From positions 1-64,000 of the forward strand of contig JARIDB010000004.1 in NCBI GenBank assembly GCA_029257045.1: 64,000 nt of DNA, in the 5' to 3' direction. Made by a program: the position numbers and the translations under genes. Origin of the DNA: Clostridium sp. Lineage in GTDB: Bacteria; Bacillota; Clostridia; Clostridiales; Clostridiaceae. Positions within the stretch are counted from its first letter, which is position 1. Each line of letters starts with the position of its first letter. The notes beneath the pieces were generated by a model that did no database searches, had not been told where the DNA came from, and was given only the letters and a program-made list of their open reading frames with translations. Positions 26,490-34,708 of this stretch are shown here, piece by piece.

Positions 26490-27773
26490 TTACTCACTTT
26501 GTACTAATGCATCAAAATCTGCTTGAGCCTTTGCTGCACCTTCTTCTGGAGTTAATGTTCCTTCAAATACTGAGTTTAAAACGCCTTGCATTACTGTCCA
26601 ATAATATGAAAGTCTCTTTGTGCTTGGCATTGGTACTGAAGTCTTAAAAGCTTCTGAGAATACTCTAAGTTCTTCATCAGCCATTAATCCTGTAACATTT
26701 GTTATATCCTTTTTAGCTGTAATTCTATATGATTTTTCATATAAGAAGTTAGCTGCCTCATCTGATGTTAAGAATAAAGCAAATAATTCCGCTGCCTTTG
26801 GATATTCTGAATAAGCTGAAACATAGGCATTTTGAACTCCACTAAATGATCTTAATTGTTTTCCATCCATAGTTGGAAGAGGTGTAACTCCAAAGTTAAT
26901 ATTTTCTTCTTTTAATGATTTAACTAACCATGGTCCAATTGGATAATAAGCTGTTTTTCCTTCTTTAAAGTTTTGTTCAAGTAATGACATTGTTTCCATC
27001 TTTAAGTCTTCTGCTTTTATTGGAATAATATCTTTAAGTTTTGAAATAGCTTCTAGTCCCTTAACAAATTCAGGAGTATCAAATCCTGGATTATCGCCAT
27101 CTGTTCCTATTGGTCCAAATAATTCAAAACCATATGAACTTAAGAATGTAAATGCTGGATATCCATCAGTTGGAACAGTTATATACCAGAATTTATTTTG
27201 GCTTGGATCATTGTAAGCACCTGCTTCTTCTTTGATTTGTTCCATAGTTGAAGCTGGTTCTCCTGTAACTAGGTCTTTATTATATAAAAGAGCATAGTTT
27301 TCTATCGAAACAGGAACTCCATATACTTTTCCATCTAAAGATACTGTATTAACAGCAACTTCATCAATTTCATTTTTTACTGTTTTAGATCCTTCTTCAC
27401 TAAGTTCAGCTATTATTCCAGCATCCTTTGATACTAAGAAAGCATCATGAGGTCCCATAAATATATCTGCACCATTACCTGAAGGTCCATCTAGCATCAT
27501 TTTACTAACTGATTCCATACCATTTTCTTGTACATCTACCTTAATTCCATACTTTTCTTCAAAGGCTTGTGCAACAGCTTTACCATATTCAGAATCTCCT
27601 GATAAAGTCCAAAAGGTAAGTTTAGCTCCTTCCTCTGGAACTAAAGCTCCAACTTCTTCTTTCACTTCAGTATTATTTTCTTCTAATGGAATTTCTTTTT
27701 TTCCACAACCACTAAATACTCCCATAGTCATAGATGTGATTAATAATAAATTAATAATTTTTTTAAATTTCAT
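26490..27773 (-). CDS. Maltodextrin ABC transporter substrate-binding lipoprotein (MalE-like)
   Basis: 427 residues. The signal peptide ends in a lipobox, FSGC, anchoring the protein at Cys22. The mature part is an SBP type 1 fold with EGAKLTFWTLSGDSEYGK, FEEKYGIKVDVQENG, GADIFMGPHDAF, YGVPVSIENYALLYNKDLV and SYYWTVMQGVLNSVFEGTLT, the usual MalE order. It delivers maltodextrins to the two permeases encoded upstream. No ATPase gene is present in the cluster, so a shared MsiK-type ATPase elsewhere is expected. Confidence 0.93.
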   Translation of the reverse strand: MKFKKIINLLLITSMTMGVFSGCGKKEIPLEENNTEVKEEVGALVPEEGAKLTFWTLSGDSEYGKAVAQAFEEKYGIKVDVQENGMESVSKMMLDGPSGNGADIFMGPHDAFLVSKDAGIIAELSEEGSKTVKNEIDEVAVNTVSLDGKVYGVPVSIENYALLYNKDLVTGEPASTMEQIKEEAGAYNDPSQNKFWYITVPTDGYPAFTFLSSYGFELFGPIGTDGDNPGFDTPEFVKGLEAISKLKDIIPIKAEDLKMETMSLLEQNFKEGKTAYYPIGPWLVKSLKEENINFGVTPLPTMDGKQLRSFSGVQNAYVSAYSEYPKAAELFALFLTSDEAANFLYEKSYRITAKKDITNVTGLMADEELRVFSEAFKTSVPMPSTKRLSYYWTVMQGVLNSVFEGTLTPEEGAAKAQADFDALVQSE

Positions 27774-27790
27774 TATTCATACCCTCCAAA

Positions 27791-28612
27791 TTAACTTTTA
27801 TCAGCACCTGCTGAGACACCTTGAACTAAATATTTTTGAAAAACAATAAATACTATTGTAATTGGAACAGCAATAAGCACTGCTCCTGCTGCAAATACTG
27901 TGAAATTCATACTTTCTTTACCATTAATTAACGCAAATAATCCAACTGCTAAAGTTCTTGACTTATCACTTGATAATAGAATATTTGGTAAAATAAAGTC
28001 CATCCATGGAAGCATAAATTGAGATACTGCACAATAAGTAATAATTGGTTTTGCCATAGGAAGAATAATTTTAAAGAATACTTGTAATCTTGAACATCCA
28101 TCAATATAAGCAGCTTCATCTATTGCTATTGGAACCCCATCTAAATATCCCTTAACCAACCATGTATTATAAGGAATAGCTCCTACTGAATAGACAATTA
28201 TCATACTTATTGGATTTCCAACTAGTCCAAGGATTAAAAATAAAGTATATATAGCTGTCATAGATAAAAATGTTGGGAACATTGAAAGTATCATTATTGT
28301 CATAAGACTTACTTTTTTCCCTTTAAACTTAAATCTAGACATAACCCATGCTGTCAGCATTATTAAAATTAATGAACATATTGTACTTGCTATAGCTATT
28401 TTCAAGGTATTAAAAAACCATGTTGCATAGTTTGTTTCAGAAAATAGTCTTCTATAATTATCCAAACCTATTTTTGAAAAGTCAATATTAGTTAATGGAC
28501 CATTTCCTTTTTGAAAGGAAGATAATATAATCCATAAAACTGGTATAATTACAATTAAAGACATAATAATAAGCTCTAGGTTTATTAAAATACTTGTTAA
28601 TTTCTTTTTCAT
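27791..28612 (-). CDS. Maltodextrin ABC transporter permease (MalG-like)
   Basis: 273 residues with six predicted membrane helices. The EAA loop that docks the ATPase reads EAAYIDGCSRLQVFFKIILP. The late helices contain LPWMDFILPNILLSSDKSRTLAVGLF, typical of MalG. The start follows AGGAGGAAA. It lies between malF-like and malE-like genes with 11 and 17 bp gaps, one operon. Confidence 0.93.
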   Translation of the reverse strand: MKKKLTSILINLELIIMSLIVIIPVLWIILSSFQKGNGPLTNIDFSKIGLDNYRRLFSETNYATWFFNTLKIAIASTICSLILIMLTAWVMSRFKFKGKKVSLMTIMILSMFPTFLSMTAIYTLFLILGLVGNPISMIIVYSVGAIPYNTWLVKGYLDGVPIAIDEAAYIDGCSRLQVFFKIILPMAKPIITYCAVSQFMLPWMDFILPNILLSSDKSRTLAVGLFALINGKESMNFTVFAAGAVLIAVPITIVFIVFQKYLVQGVSAGADKS

Positions 28613-28623
28613 ATTATTTCCTC

Positions 28624-29961
28624 CTATAGTTCCTTAAAGGATACAGTTCTTTTGAAGTTCCAATAAGAAATAGATCCTACAATAATAAATAGTAAAACAC
28701 TCATAACAGCAGCAATATCATACATTTGTTGATTTAAGGTTAATTTGTAAATCCAAGAAATCAAAATATCTGTATCTCCTGCAAACTGCATATTAGGGTT
28801 AATAGGCCCTCCTTGAGTAAGGAAATAAATAGCACCAAAGGAATTAAAATTACCAGCCATAGTCATAACTAAATTTGGGATTGTAGCTTGAAAAACTAAT
28901 GGTAAAGTTATTTTTCTAAAAGCTTGTACTTTTCCCGCCCCATCAATATAGGCTGCTTCATAAAGACTTTGATCTAAGTTTGCAAAGACTCCAAGCATCA
29001 TTACCATAAACATAGGGAATGAAAGCCATAGGTTAACTACAAGTACTGTTATTTTAGCTACGAAAGGATCTGATAAAAAAGGTATATTTTCTGAAATAAA
29101 TCCTAAACTTAATAGTAATTGATTTAAAGGTCCAAACTGACCATTTAAAAGATTTCTAAATATTAAAAGCGTTATCATTTGAGGAATTGCCCAAGGTAAT
29201 ATTAATATAGTTCTAAATACCTTTTTAAATTTAACGGATTTATGATTTAGAATTAACGCTTGTAACATTCCCAAAAAATATGCAGACAATGTACTACATA
29301 TTGTCCATATTACAGTCCAAATTAATACCTTACCAAAAGTTTTTGACCAAATAGGAACTGTGAGTATTTTCTTAAAATTTGCAATTCCTACCCAATCTAA
29401 TAAATTTCCTGGTGGTAAATGATCTCTATTGTAATTTGAAAATGCTGTTAATAAAGAAAATATTATTGGCATTACTACTACAAATAAGAAAGCTATACCA
29501 ATTGGTACAAGTATCAAATAAGGAAAATTTTTATATCCCACCTTATGGAAATAATCTTTTGAAGATACATATTCACCTGTTTCATCTATTTTTTTAGCTG
29601 TTAAATATGCATCTCTAATATTAAATCCATAAATAATAATAAATATAAGAATTGTAAATATAGAAATAATTCCATTAATTAATAACATAGTGGAGTGATC
29701 TCCATATTTCCCTCCTACTTTTTCTCCCAGGGTTATTATTCCCCATAATCCTTTTGTAAAGAATCCTCCATGTAATCTAATTGAGAAATCATTTACAGAG
29801 CCAGCTAAATATTCAAGCCAATAGCCACTAAATAGTTCCATGCCTATCATTAACATTTGTAGTGCAAAATATATAATTCCTTTTACCCTTTGCTTACAAA
29901 TGAAAAACTGACCACTTCCCCATAAAAAAGTTGATAATATTAATGCCTTTTTCCTTTTCAT
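28624..29961 (-). CDS. Maltodextrin ABC transporter permease (MalF-like)
   Basis: 445 residues. The N-terminal third carries two or three helices (for example IIYFALQMLMIGMELFSGYW) and a small loop domain before the core, as in MalF-type proteins. The EAA loop reads EAAYIDGAGKVQAFRKITLP. It forms a heterodimeric channel with MalG. First gene of the operon malF-malG-malE-GH13, preceded by a promoter and a LacI-type operator at 30028-30077. Confidence 0.93.
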   Translation of the reverse strand: MKRKKALILSTFLWGSGQFFICKQRVKGIIYFALQMLMIGMELFSGYWLEYLAGSVNDFSIRLHGGFFTKGLWGIITLGEKVGGKYGDHSTMLLINGIISIFTILIFIIIYGFNIRDAYLTAKKIDETGEYVSSKDYFHKVGYKNFPYLILVPIGIAFLFVVVMPIIFSLLTAFSNYNRDHLPPGNLLDWVGIANFKKILTVPIWSKTFGKVLIWTVIWTICSTLSAYFLGMLQALILNHKSVKFKKVFRTILILPWAIPQMITLLIFRNLLNGQFGPLNQLLLSLGFISENIPFLSDPFVAKITVLVVNLWLSFPMFMVMMLGVFANLDQSLYEAAYIDGAGKVQAFRKITLPLVFQATIPNLVMTMAGNFNSFGAIYFLTQGGPINPNMQFAGDTDILISWIYKLTLNQQMYDIAAVMSVLLFIIVGSISYWNFKRTVSFKEL

Positions 29962-30027
29962 CCTAGCCCTCCTTTCAAATTAATGTCTAATAAATTTATC
30001 TTTTGTTTAAGCTAATTTAATTTTTAC

Positions 30028-30077
30028 TTATGCGCTTAACCTAATGAAATTATATCCTTTTCATTTTCTAATATCAA
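30028..30077 (-). promoter_or_regulatory. Promoter and LacI-type operator of the maltodextrin operon
   Basis: Minus strand -35 TTGATA (30072-30077), 17-bp spacer, -10 TATAAT (30049-30054). The near-palindrome TTATGCGCTTAA (30028-30039) lies just downstream of the -10, over the expected start. The same 12-mer is in the lacI promoter. Confidence 0.75.
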
Positions 30078-30248
30078 TTAAATTTATTCAATTTCTTAAC
30101 TTTCATAATTTTATACAATTATCATTTTTATTGTAGATCTTTAAATTTACTTAACTTCTTTTATTAAGTAAACTTTTAGTCGTTAAACCTTAGTATTTTC
30201 ATATTTTCTTAAGATTTATTCTTTTTTGTTAATCACTTAATTTTATTT

Positions 30249-30300
30249 TAATAAAAAAAAAGAAAATTGAGCTTTTGGATATTTGCACAATTCCCTTTTG
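30249..30300 (-). terminator. Terminator of the LacI regulator gene
   Basis: GAATTGTGC pairs with GCTCAATTTTC (one mismatch), followed on the minus strand by nine T residues. Confidence 0.65.
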
Positions 30301-30306
30301 TTATTT

Positions 30307-31227
30307 TTATTTATTTTGTAAAGGTTTTATATATATCTCATGCTCTATCTCTTCTGGACTCTCAAGTCTTAGTAGCTTTTCCATAACCTCTACAGCTATT
30401 TCTGCCTTTTCTTTATTACTTACAACAATAACTTCTGTATCAGGTAATAGCATTATATCATTTTCAGAACTAACTAAAACACATATATTTTTATTTTCTA
30501 CATAATTTTCAACTTGTATCCCAAGCATTTCACCTATTATTAAACCCTTACCATTTTTTCTTGATTTTATAAAATCTTTTAAATCACATTCATATTTATT
30601 AACAAATATATCTTCTTTAGGTATTCTTTTTAATATACTTTCTAAAACTCTTTTATTAGAATAGTCTTCCACGACTACATAAAAATCTTTTCCTAAACTT
30701 TCTTCAGCCATATCAAGAACCTTTTCAAAATCAGTTAGTATTTTACAAAAAATATCATCCTGCACATATCCATCAATAAGTATAGCTGGTATAAAGAATT
30801 GACTTGCAATTTCCTTAAACTTACTTTCATCTAAATCCATAATAAATACTGCATCTAAAGATCTTTTTTGACCAATAGTTACTTCTTTTTTCAAATCCTT
30901 TGTTGGTAATAATAATATATCATATCCTAATGTATTTAATCTTCTTTGTATTTCTCTAGTTAAATCATAGTGTTGATATAGCTTACTCTTTTTATTTTTA
31001 GCTTCCATGTTAATTATAATTCCCACCATATAACTTCTTTTACTTGCTAAAGATTTAGCATTCATATTTGGAACATAATTCAACTTATTTGCAACTTCAA
31101 AAATACGCATTCTTGTGTCATGACTTATATTTTCTTTTTTAGAATAATTCAATACATATGAAACTGTAGCCGTTGAAACTCCAGCTTCATTAGCTATATC
31201 TTTCATTGTAACTCTATTAGTCGTCAT
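30307..31227 (-). CDS. LacI family transcriptional regulator of the maltodextrin locus
   Basis: 306 residues, somewhat shorter than the usual 330. The LacI HTH and hinge are clear: VTMKDIANEAGVSTATVSYV then LNYVPNMNAKSLASKRSYMVG. The effector domain is more diverged than in CcpA or MalR and its C-terminal subdomain looks reduced, with many charged residues near the end. It lies upstream of malF on the same strand but has its own terminator. The shared 12-mer in both promoters argues for autoregulation and control of the mal operon by maltodextrin. Confidence 0.9.
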   Translation of the reverse strand: MTTNRVTMKDIANEAGVSTATVSYVLNYSKKENISHDTRMRIFEVANKLNYVPNMNAKSLASKRSYMVGIIINMEAKNKKSKLYQHYDLTREIQRRLNTLGYDILLLPTKDLKKEVTIGQKRSLDAVFIMDLDESKFKEIASQFFIPAILIDGYVQDDIFCKILTDFEKVLDMAEESLGKDFYVVVEDYSNKRVLESILKRIPKEDIFVNKYECDLKDFIKSRKNGKGLIIGEMLGIQVENYVENKNICVLVSSENDIMLLPDTEVIVVSNKEKAEIAVEVMEKLLRLESPEEIEHEIYIKPLQNK

Positions 31228-31251
31228 TCCATTTCCTCCATATACACCTTT

Positions 31252-31291
31252 TTATGCGCTTAAGTATATCACCCGCTATATTTACTGTCAA
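31252..31291 (-). promoter_or_regulatory. Promoter and operator of the LacI regulator gene
   Basis: Minus strand -35 TTGACA (31286-31291), 17-bp spacer, -10 TATACT (31263-31268). The operator TTATGCGCTTAA (31252-31263) abuts the -10. Confidence 0.8.
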
Positions 31292-31340
31292 TTTTTGTGC
31301 TCTATTTAAGTTAATATAACTTGATAAAATCTTTAAAACT

Positions 31341-31376
31341 AAAAAGAACTGGACATACACAAATCCAGTTCTTTTT
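31341..31376. terminator. Bidirectional-looking terminator
   Basis: 13-bp stem AAAAAGAACTGGA (31341-31353) with its complement at 31364-31376. It lies just downstream of the ABC pseudogene remnant, so it probably served that gene. Confidence 0.8.
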
Positions 31377-31397
31377 GTTTTATTTATTATTAATAAA

Positions 31398-31638
31398 CTA
31401 AAGTGCAAGTCCAATGCTACTTCTTAAATCTTTTATTTCATAATTCTTTATATTTTTATTTCCCAGGAAAATCTCCCCTTCCCTTCCGTTACATCATATA
31501 ATCTTGGAATTAAGTTAACAAAAGTACTCTTTCCAGATCCAGTAGGTCCAATTATCTAAACAGATTCTCCATAATTAATTTTAACATTTATATCTTCTAA
31601 GACACTCTCACTATGTAGATTGTATTTGAAAGATATAT
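31398..31638 (-). pseudogene. Remnant of an ABC exporter ATP-binding domain
   Basis: About 80 codons of an ABC-exporter nucleotide-binding domain are still readable: NISFKYNLHSESVLEDINVK, then [20 protein letters not shown] (Walker A), then in another frame [24 protein letters not shown] (31556-31558) interrupts the codons just before Walker A, a small insertion near the GAAGGGAAGGGG run shifts frame, and a TAG sits where the Q-loop Gln is expected. The rest of the protein is absent. The sequence resembles the exporter encoded at 50234-51964, so it may be a decayed paralogue. Confidence 0.85.
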
Positions 31639-31802
31639 TTTATAATTAATAATAATTAAAACTTTATATTTGATGATATAATATTAGTATATATATCTCC
31701 TTTTTATTATAAATATCAAACAGATAGGTAAATATAGAATATTAGTTACTTTTGTTATTCTTATTTCATATTTATATTATATAGTTTTTTAAGGAGATCA
31801 TT

Positions 31803-32190
31803 ATGTGGATCTTATACGCACTCTTATCAACAGTTTTTCCTTCAATAACTTCTATCTTAGCTAAAATCGGAATAGAAAATGTAAACTCTAACCTTGCAAC
31901 TGCAATAAGAACTGTAGTTGTTCTTATTATGGCATGAGGAATAGTTTTTATTAATGGTAGCTACAAAGAAGTTGTTAACATTACTCAAAAAAAGTTGGAT
32001 ATTTCTAGTTTTATCTGGTCTTGCAACAGGACTTTCTTGGTTGTTTTACTTTAAAGCTCTTCAAATAGGTGAAGCTTCTAAGGTAATTCCAATAGATAAA
32101 TTCAGTGTTTTTATATCTATGGTTTTAGATTTTGTTGTTTTAAAAGAAGTAATTACAGCTAAAACTGTTATAGGTGGAATCTTTATTTAA
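31803..32190 (+). pseudogene. EamA/DMT family transporter, decayed
   Basis: It starts at ATG 31803 with WILYALLSTVFPSITSILAK, typical of the single-domain 140-residue EamA permeases (COG2510-like). TGA at 31935-31937 replaces an expected Trp (MA-W-GIVFI). A frame shift at the A-run near 31985-31993 moves the reading to the frame of SWIFLVLSGLATGLSW and VIPIDKFSVFISMVLDF. The end at IGGIFI lacks the last helix. Two lesions plus truncation make it non-functional. Confidence 0.88.
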
Positions 32191-32930
32191 TTAATATTAT
32201 TCCATCTGCAAACTTTATTTTCTATAATATCTATTAATTTAAATATTATAAGAGCCACTATGCTAAGAGCTAAAACCCCTGCAAACATACCTTTATAATC
32301 AACCATTGACCATGAATTCATAATAAAATATCCTATTCCATATTTAGTTGCATAGTTTTCACTAAAGAAAAGAGCTGAAATTGCAATTCCAATACTTACT
32401 CTTAAGGCTGAAAATATATTAGGTGCTATGCTTGGAAGTATAAGTTTCAATATTCTATCCTTTTTACTAAACTTCATTACCTTAGCTGCAATTAAAAGAT
32501 CTTTATCTATACTTTTAACTCCATCTCTTGTAACTATTAAAATTTGAAATATTATTATAGTTACCATAAGTAATATTTTAGATAAATTTCCAAGGCCAAA
32601 CATAACCATGAAAATTGGCAAGAAGGCTATTTTAGGAATTGGATAAAGTAAGTATATAAGAGGTGATAAAATTCTATCACAAAGCTTATTTACTCCAATT
32701 AAAATTCCAAGAGGAACTCCAATTATTATTGATATAAATATAGATGCAAAAATTCTATAGGTGCTATAAAGAATATCAAATAAAAAGTCTCTCTTCATTA
32801 ATTGAATTAATTTTACAATAGTTGAATGAGGTGTTGGAATCATTTTTTCTCCTATTATAAAGCTTCCTAAATACCAAAACATTAAAAAAAGAATAACTCC
32901 ATAAAGGTTTTTTATTTTATTTTTAATCAT
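32187..32930 (-). CDS. ABC transporter permease, SsuC/TauC/ThiX type
   Basis: 247 residues with six membrane helices of the BPD_transp_1 family. The ATPase-docking loop is DKDLLIAAKVMKFSKKDRIL and the following LPSIAPNIFSALRVSIGIA is typical of the nitrate/taurine/thiamine-precursor group. The start overlaps the 3' end of the ATPase gene. Its stop overlaps the end of the EamA remnant on the other strand. Substrate cannot be read from sequence. Confidence 0.9.
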   Translation of the reverse strand: MIKNKIKNLYGVILFLMFWYLGSFIIGEKMIPTPHSTIVKLIQLMKRDFLFDILYSTYRIFASIFISIIIGVPLGILIGVNKLCDRILSPLIYLLYPIPKIAFLPIFMVMFGLGNLSKILLMVTIIIFQILIVTRDGVKSIDKDLLIAAKVMKFSKKDRILKLILPSIAPNIFSALRVSIGIAISALFFSENYATKYGIGYFIMNSWSMVDYKGMFAGVLALSIVALIIFKLIDIIENKVCRWNNIN

Positions 32931-33621
32931 ATAACTTTCCTCTTACTTCATTACAAACATCTAAATACTCATATTTAGTTCTTATATCCTTATCTCCAAA
33001 GTATTTATTTTTTATAATAGAATCAATTTTCCCATCCTTCATAACAATTATTTCTTGACCTAAAAATACCGCTTCTTCAATGCTATGAGTTACAAGTATT
33101 AAAGTGCTATTTCTCTTTTTTTGTATATCTAAAATTATCTCTTGAATTTTTTCTTTATTTATAGAATCAAGAGCAGAGGTTGCTTCATCTAGTAACAATA
33201 TTTCCGGATTTTTAATTAAGGTTCTAGCTATTGCTACTCTTTGCTTTTGTCCACCACTTAATTCCTTTGGATATTTATTTTTATATTCTAATAAATCAAG
33301 TTCCTTTAAAATATCTAAAACTAATTTTTCCTTTTCCTTTTTAGATAGTTTAAGTGAATTTAATCCAAGTTCTACATTATTATAAACAGTAAACCAGTCA
33401 AAAAGACCTAGGTTTTGAAGTATCAAAGAAGTTTCTCCTCTTATTTCTAATTTCCCTTGATAATTAGAAATAAGCCCTGCTATAGTGTATAGAAGGGTTG
33501 TCTTTCCACATCCTGACTTACCGATAATAGCGTAGTTCTTTCCTTTTTCTATTGATAAACTTATATCATCAATAGCTATTTCATCACCATATCTTACTGT
33601 TAAATCTAAAATATCTATCAT
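32923..33621 (-). CDS. ABC transporter ATP-binding protein, SsuB/TauB type
   Basis: 232 residues. Walker A GKSGCGKTT, Q-loop in LILQNLGLFDW, signature LSGGQKQRVAIARTL, Walker B ILLLDEATSALD, and H-loop LILVTHSIEEAVFLG are all intact. It is coupled to the binding-protein gene by a TAATG junction and to the permease gene by an 8-bp overlap. It powers uptake of the same unknown substrate. Confidence 0.94.
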   Translation of the reverse strand: MIDILDLTVRYGDEIAIDDISLSIEKGKNYAIIGKSGCGKTTLLYTIAGLISNYQGKLEIRGETSLILQNLGLFDWFTVYNNVELGLNSLKLSKKEKEKLVLDILKELDLLEYKNKYPKELSGGQKQRVAIARTLIKNPEILLLDEATSALDSINKEKIQEIILDIQKKRNSTLILVTHSIEEAVFLGQEIIVMKDGKIDSIIKNKYFGDKDIRTKYEYLDVCNEVRGKLYD

Positions 33622-34544
33622 TATTTTATAAATTGATTATCTAATAGAATCTTTGAATCTACTGATAAACCCTTATTTAAAGTTTTTTCAGTCCATTCTA
33701 TTATATTCTCTATATATTCATCACTTGGAAGGGAAGCTTTTTTGTAAGTTGGAATAACTATCTTATCCTTTACCTTAGGATTAATATTAGGAATCTTTTC
33801 TATTAATATTTCTCTTGCTAGATCTTGATTGCTATTTAATTCTTCTACAGCTTTATTATAAGCCTTATGAAAAGCTTTTATAGTGTTTGGCTTTTCTTCT
33901 ATTGATTTACCTGTAAAAACTAAGCAATCAGTAGAATACTCTTCCTCTAAACCATATAAGGTTTTAGTAAGACCTTGTAATTCCCCATTTGAAGCTACAG
34001 GTTCTGGGAATAAACCCATATCAACTTCCCCTGTAGAAATAGCTGCAAGTCTTGCAGGAATTTCAGTTATAAATACCTTTTCTATGTTATATTTATCTGA
34101 AAGCCACATATCAACTAAATAATTTATAACACTAACTTCCATCACACCAACTTTAATATCTTTTTTCTCTATTGCACCTGCTTTTGATAAAACTGGGAAG
34201 GTTCCATCAGTCATAGTAGTAGCCTTTATGTCAAACCCACTATCAACATTTGTAGCTAAAGCTATGAAGTCTGTCATTGCAGCATCTATTTGATAGCTTT
34301 GAAGAGCACTTTGTCTATTTTGAGCATTATTGTATATTTCTATTTCAACCTTTATACCTTCTTCTTCAAAATATCCATTTTTCTCAGCAATTAAAATTGG
34401 AGCAGTATCAACAGCTGGCATAAGTCCAATCTTTATTGTATTACTTTCCTCTACTTTTAAATTCTTTTCATTATTAGAACAACCAATTATCACAGTAGAA
34501 AGTGTAATTAATAATATACTTGTAATTTTCTTATTTATTTTCAT
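33621..34544 (-). CDS. ABC transporter substrate-binding lipoprotein, SsuA/ThiY (NMT1-like) type
   Basis: 307 residues from ATG 34544, which follows AGGGGGAT; the frame is open 10 codons further but that would include the ribosome site. The signal ends in the lipobox VIIGC. The fold is SBP type 2: IGLMPAVDTAPILIAEKNGY, FEEEGIKVEIEIYNNA, IDAAMTDFIALATNVDSG, GEVDMGLFPEPVASNGE. Members bind sulfonates, nitrate or pyrimidine precursors of thiamine. The three-gene operon has no riboswitch that I can see, so I do not choose among them. Confidence 0.9.
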   Translation of the reverse strand: MKINKKITSILLITLSTVIIGCSNNEKNLKVEESNTIKIGLMPAVDTAPILIAEKNGYFEEEGIKVEIEIYNNAQNRQSALQSYQIDAAMTDFIALATNVDSGFDIKATTMTDGTFPVLSKAGAIEKKDIKVGVMEVSVINYLVDMWLSDKYNIEKVFITEIPARLAAISTGEVDMGLFPEPVASNGELQGLTKTLYGLEEEYSTDCLVFTGKSIEEKPNTIKAFHKAYNKAVEELNSNQDLAREILIEKIPNINPKVKDKIVIPTYKKASLPSDEYIENIIEWTEKTLNKGLSVDSKILLDNQFIK

Positions 34545-34624
34545 TATTTTTATCCCCCTATAATTTAAAATCAAAACCTATTATATAGAAGGATTGTTAA
34601 TTTTTCAACAATTATAATATTTGC

Positions 34625-34678
34625 TATAAAAAAACTTATAAAATATTTTGTTAAATTTCACTTCAATATTTTATAAGT
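34625..34678 (-). terminator. Terminator of the two-component operon
   Basis: 14-bp stem ACTTATAAAATATT (34634-34647) with its complement at 34665-34678, then seven T residues on the minus strand. Confidence 0.85.
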
Positions 34679-34679
34679 T

Positions 34680-34708
34680 ATTTTATTTATTTATTTATTT
34701 ATTTATTT
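34680..34708. repeat. Tetranucleotide (TTTA)n microsatellite at the histidine kinase stop codon
   Basis: About six consecutive TTTA units, read as AAAT/AAATAA on the minus strand. It provides the kinase's final Lys-Ile-Asn-Lys codons, the stop, and spare stops behind it. Confidence 0.75.

Larger units (their letters stand above)
29962..30306. other. Intergenic region, 345 bp, malF promoter and lacI terminator
   Basis: It holds the malF promoter (30049-30077), an operator (30028-30039), an AT-rich stretch, and the terminator of the LacI gene (30249-30300). No coding sequence seen. Confidence 0.65.

Noticed and set aside
31954..32190. Apparently intact 78-residue gene
   Set aside because: It is the second frame of the broken EamA gene that begins at 31803; it has no ribosome site of its own.
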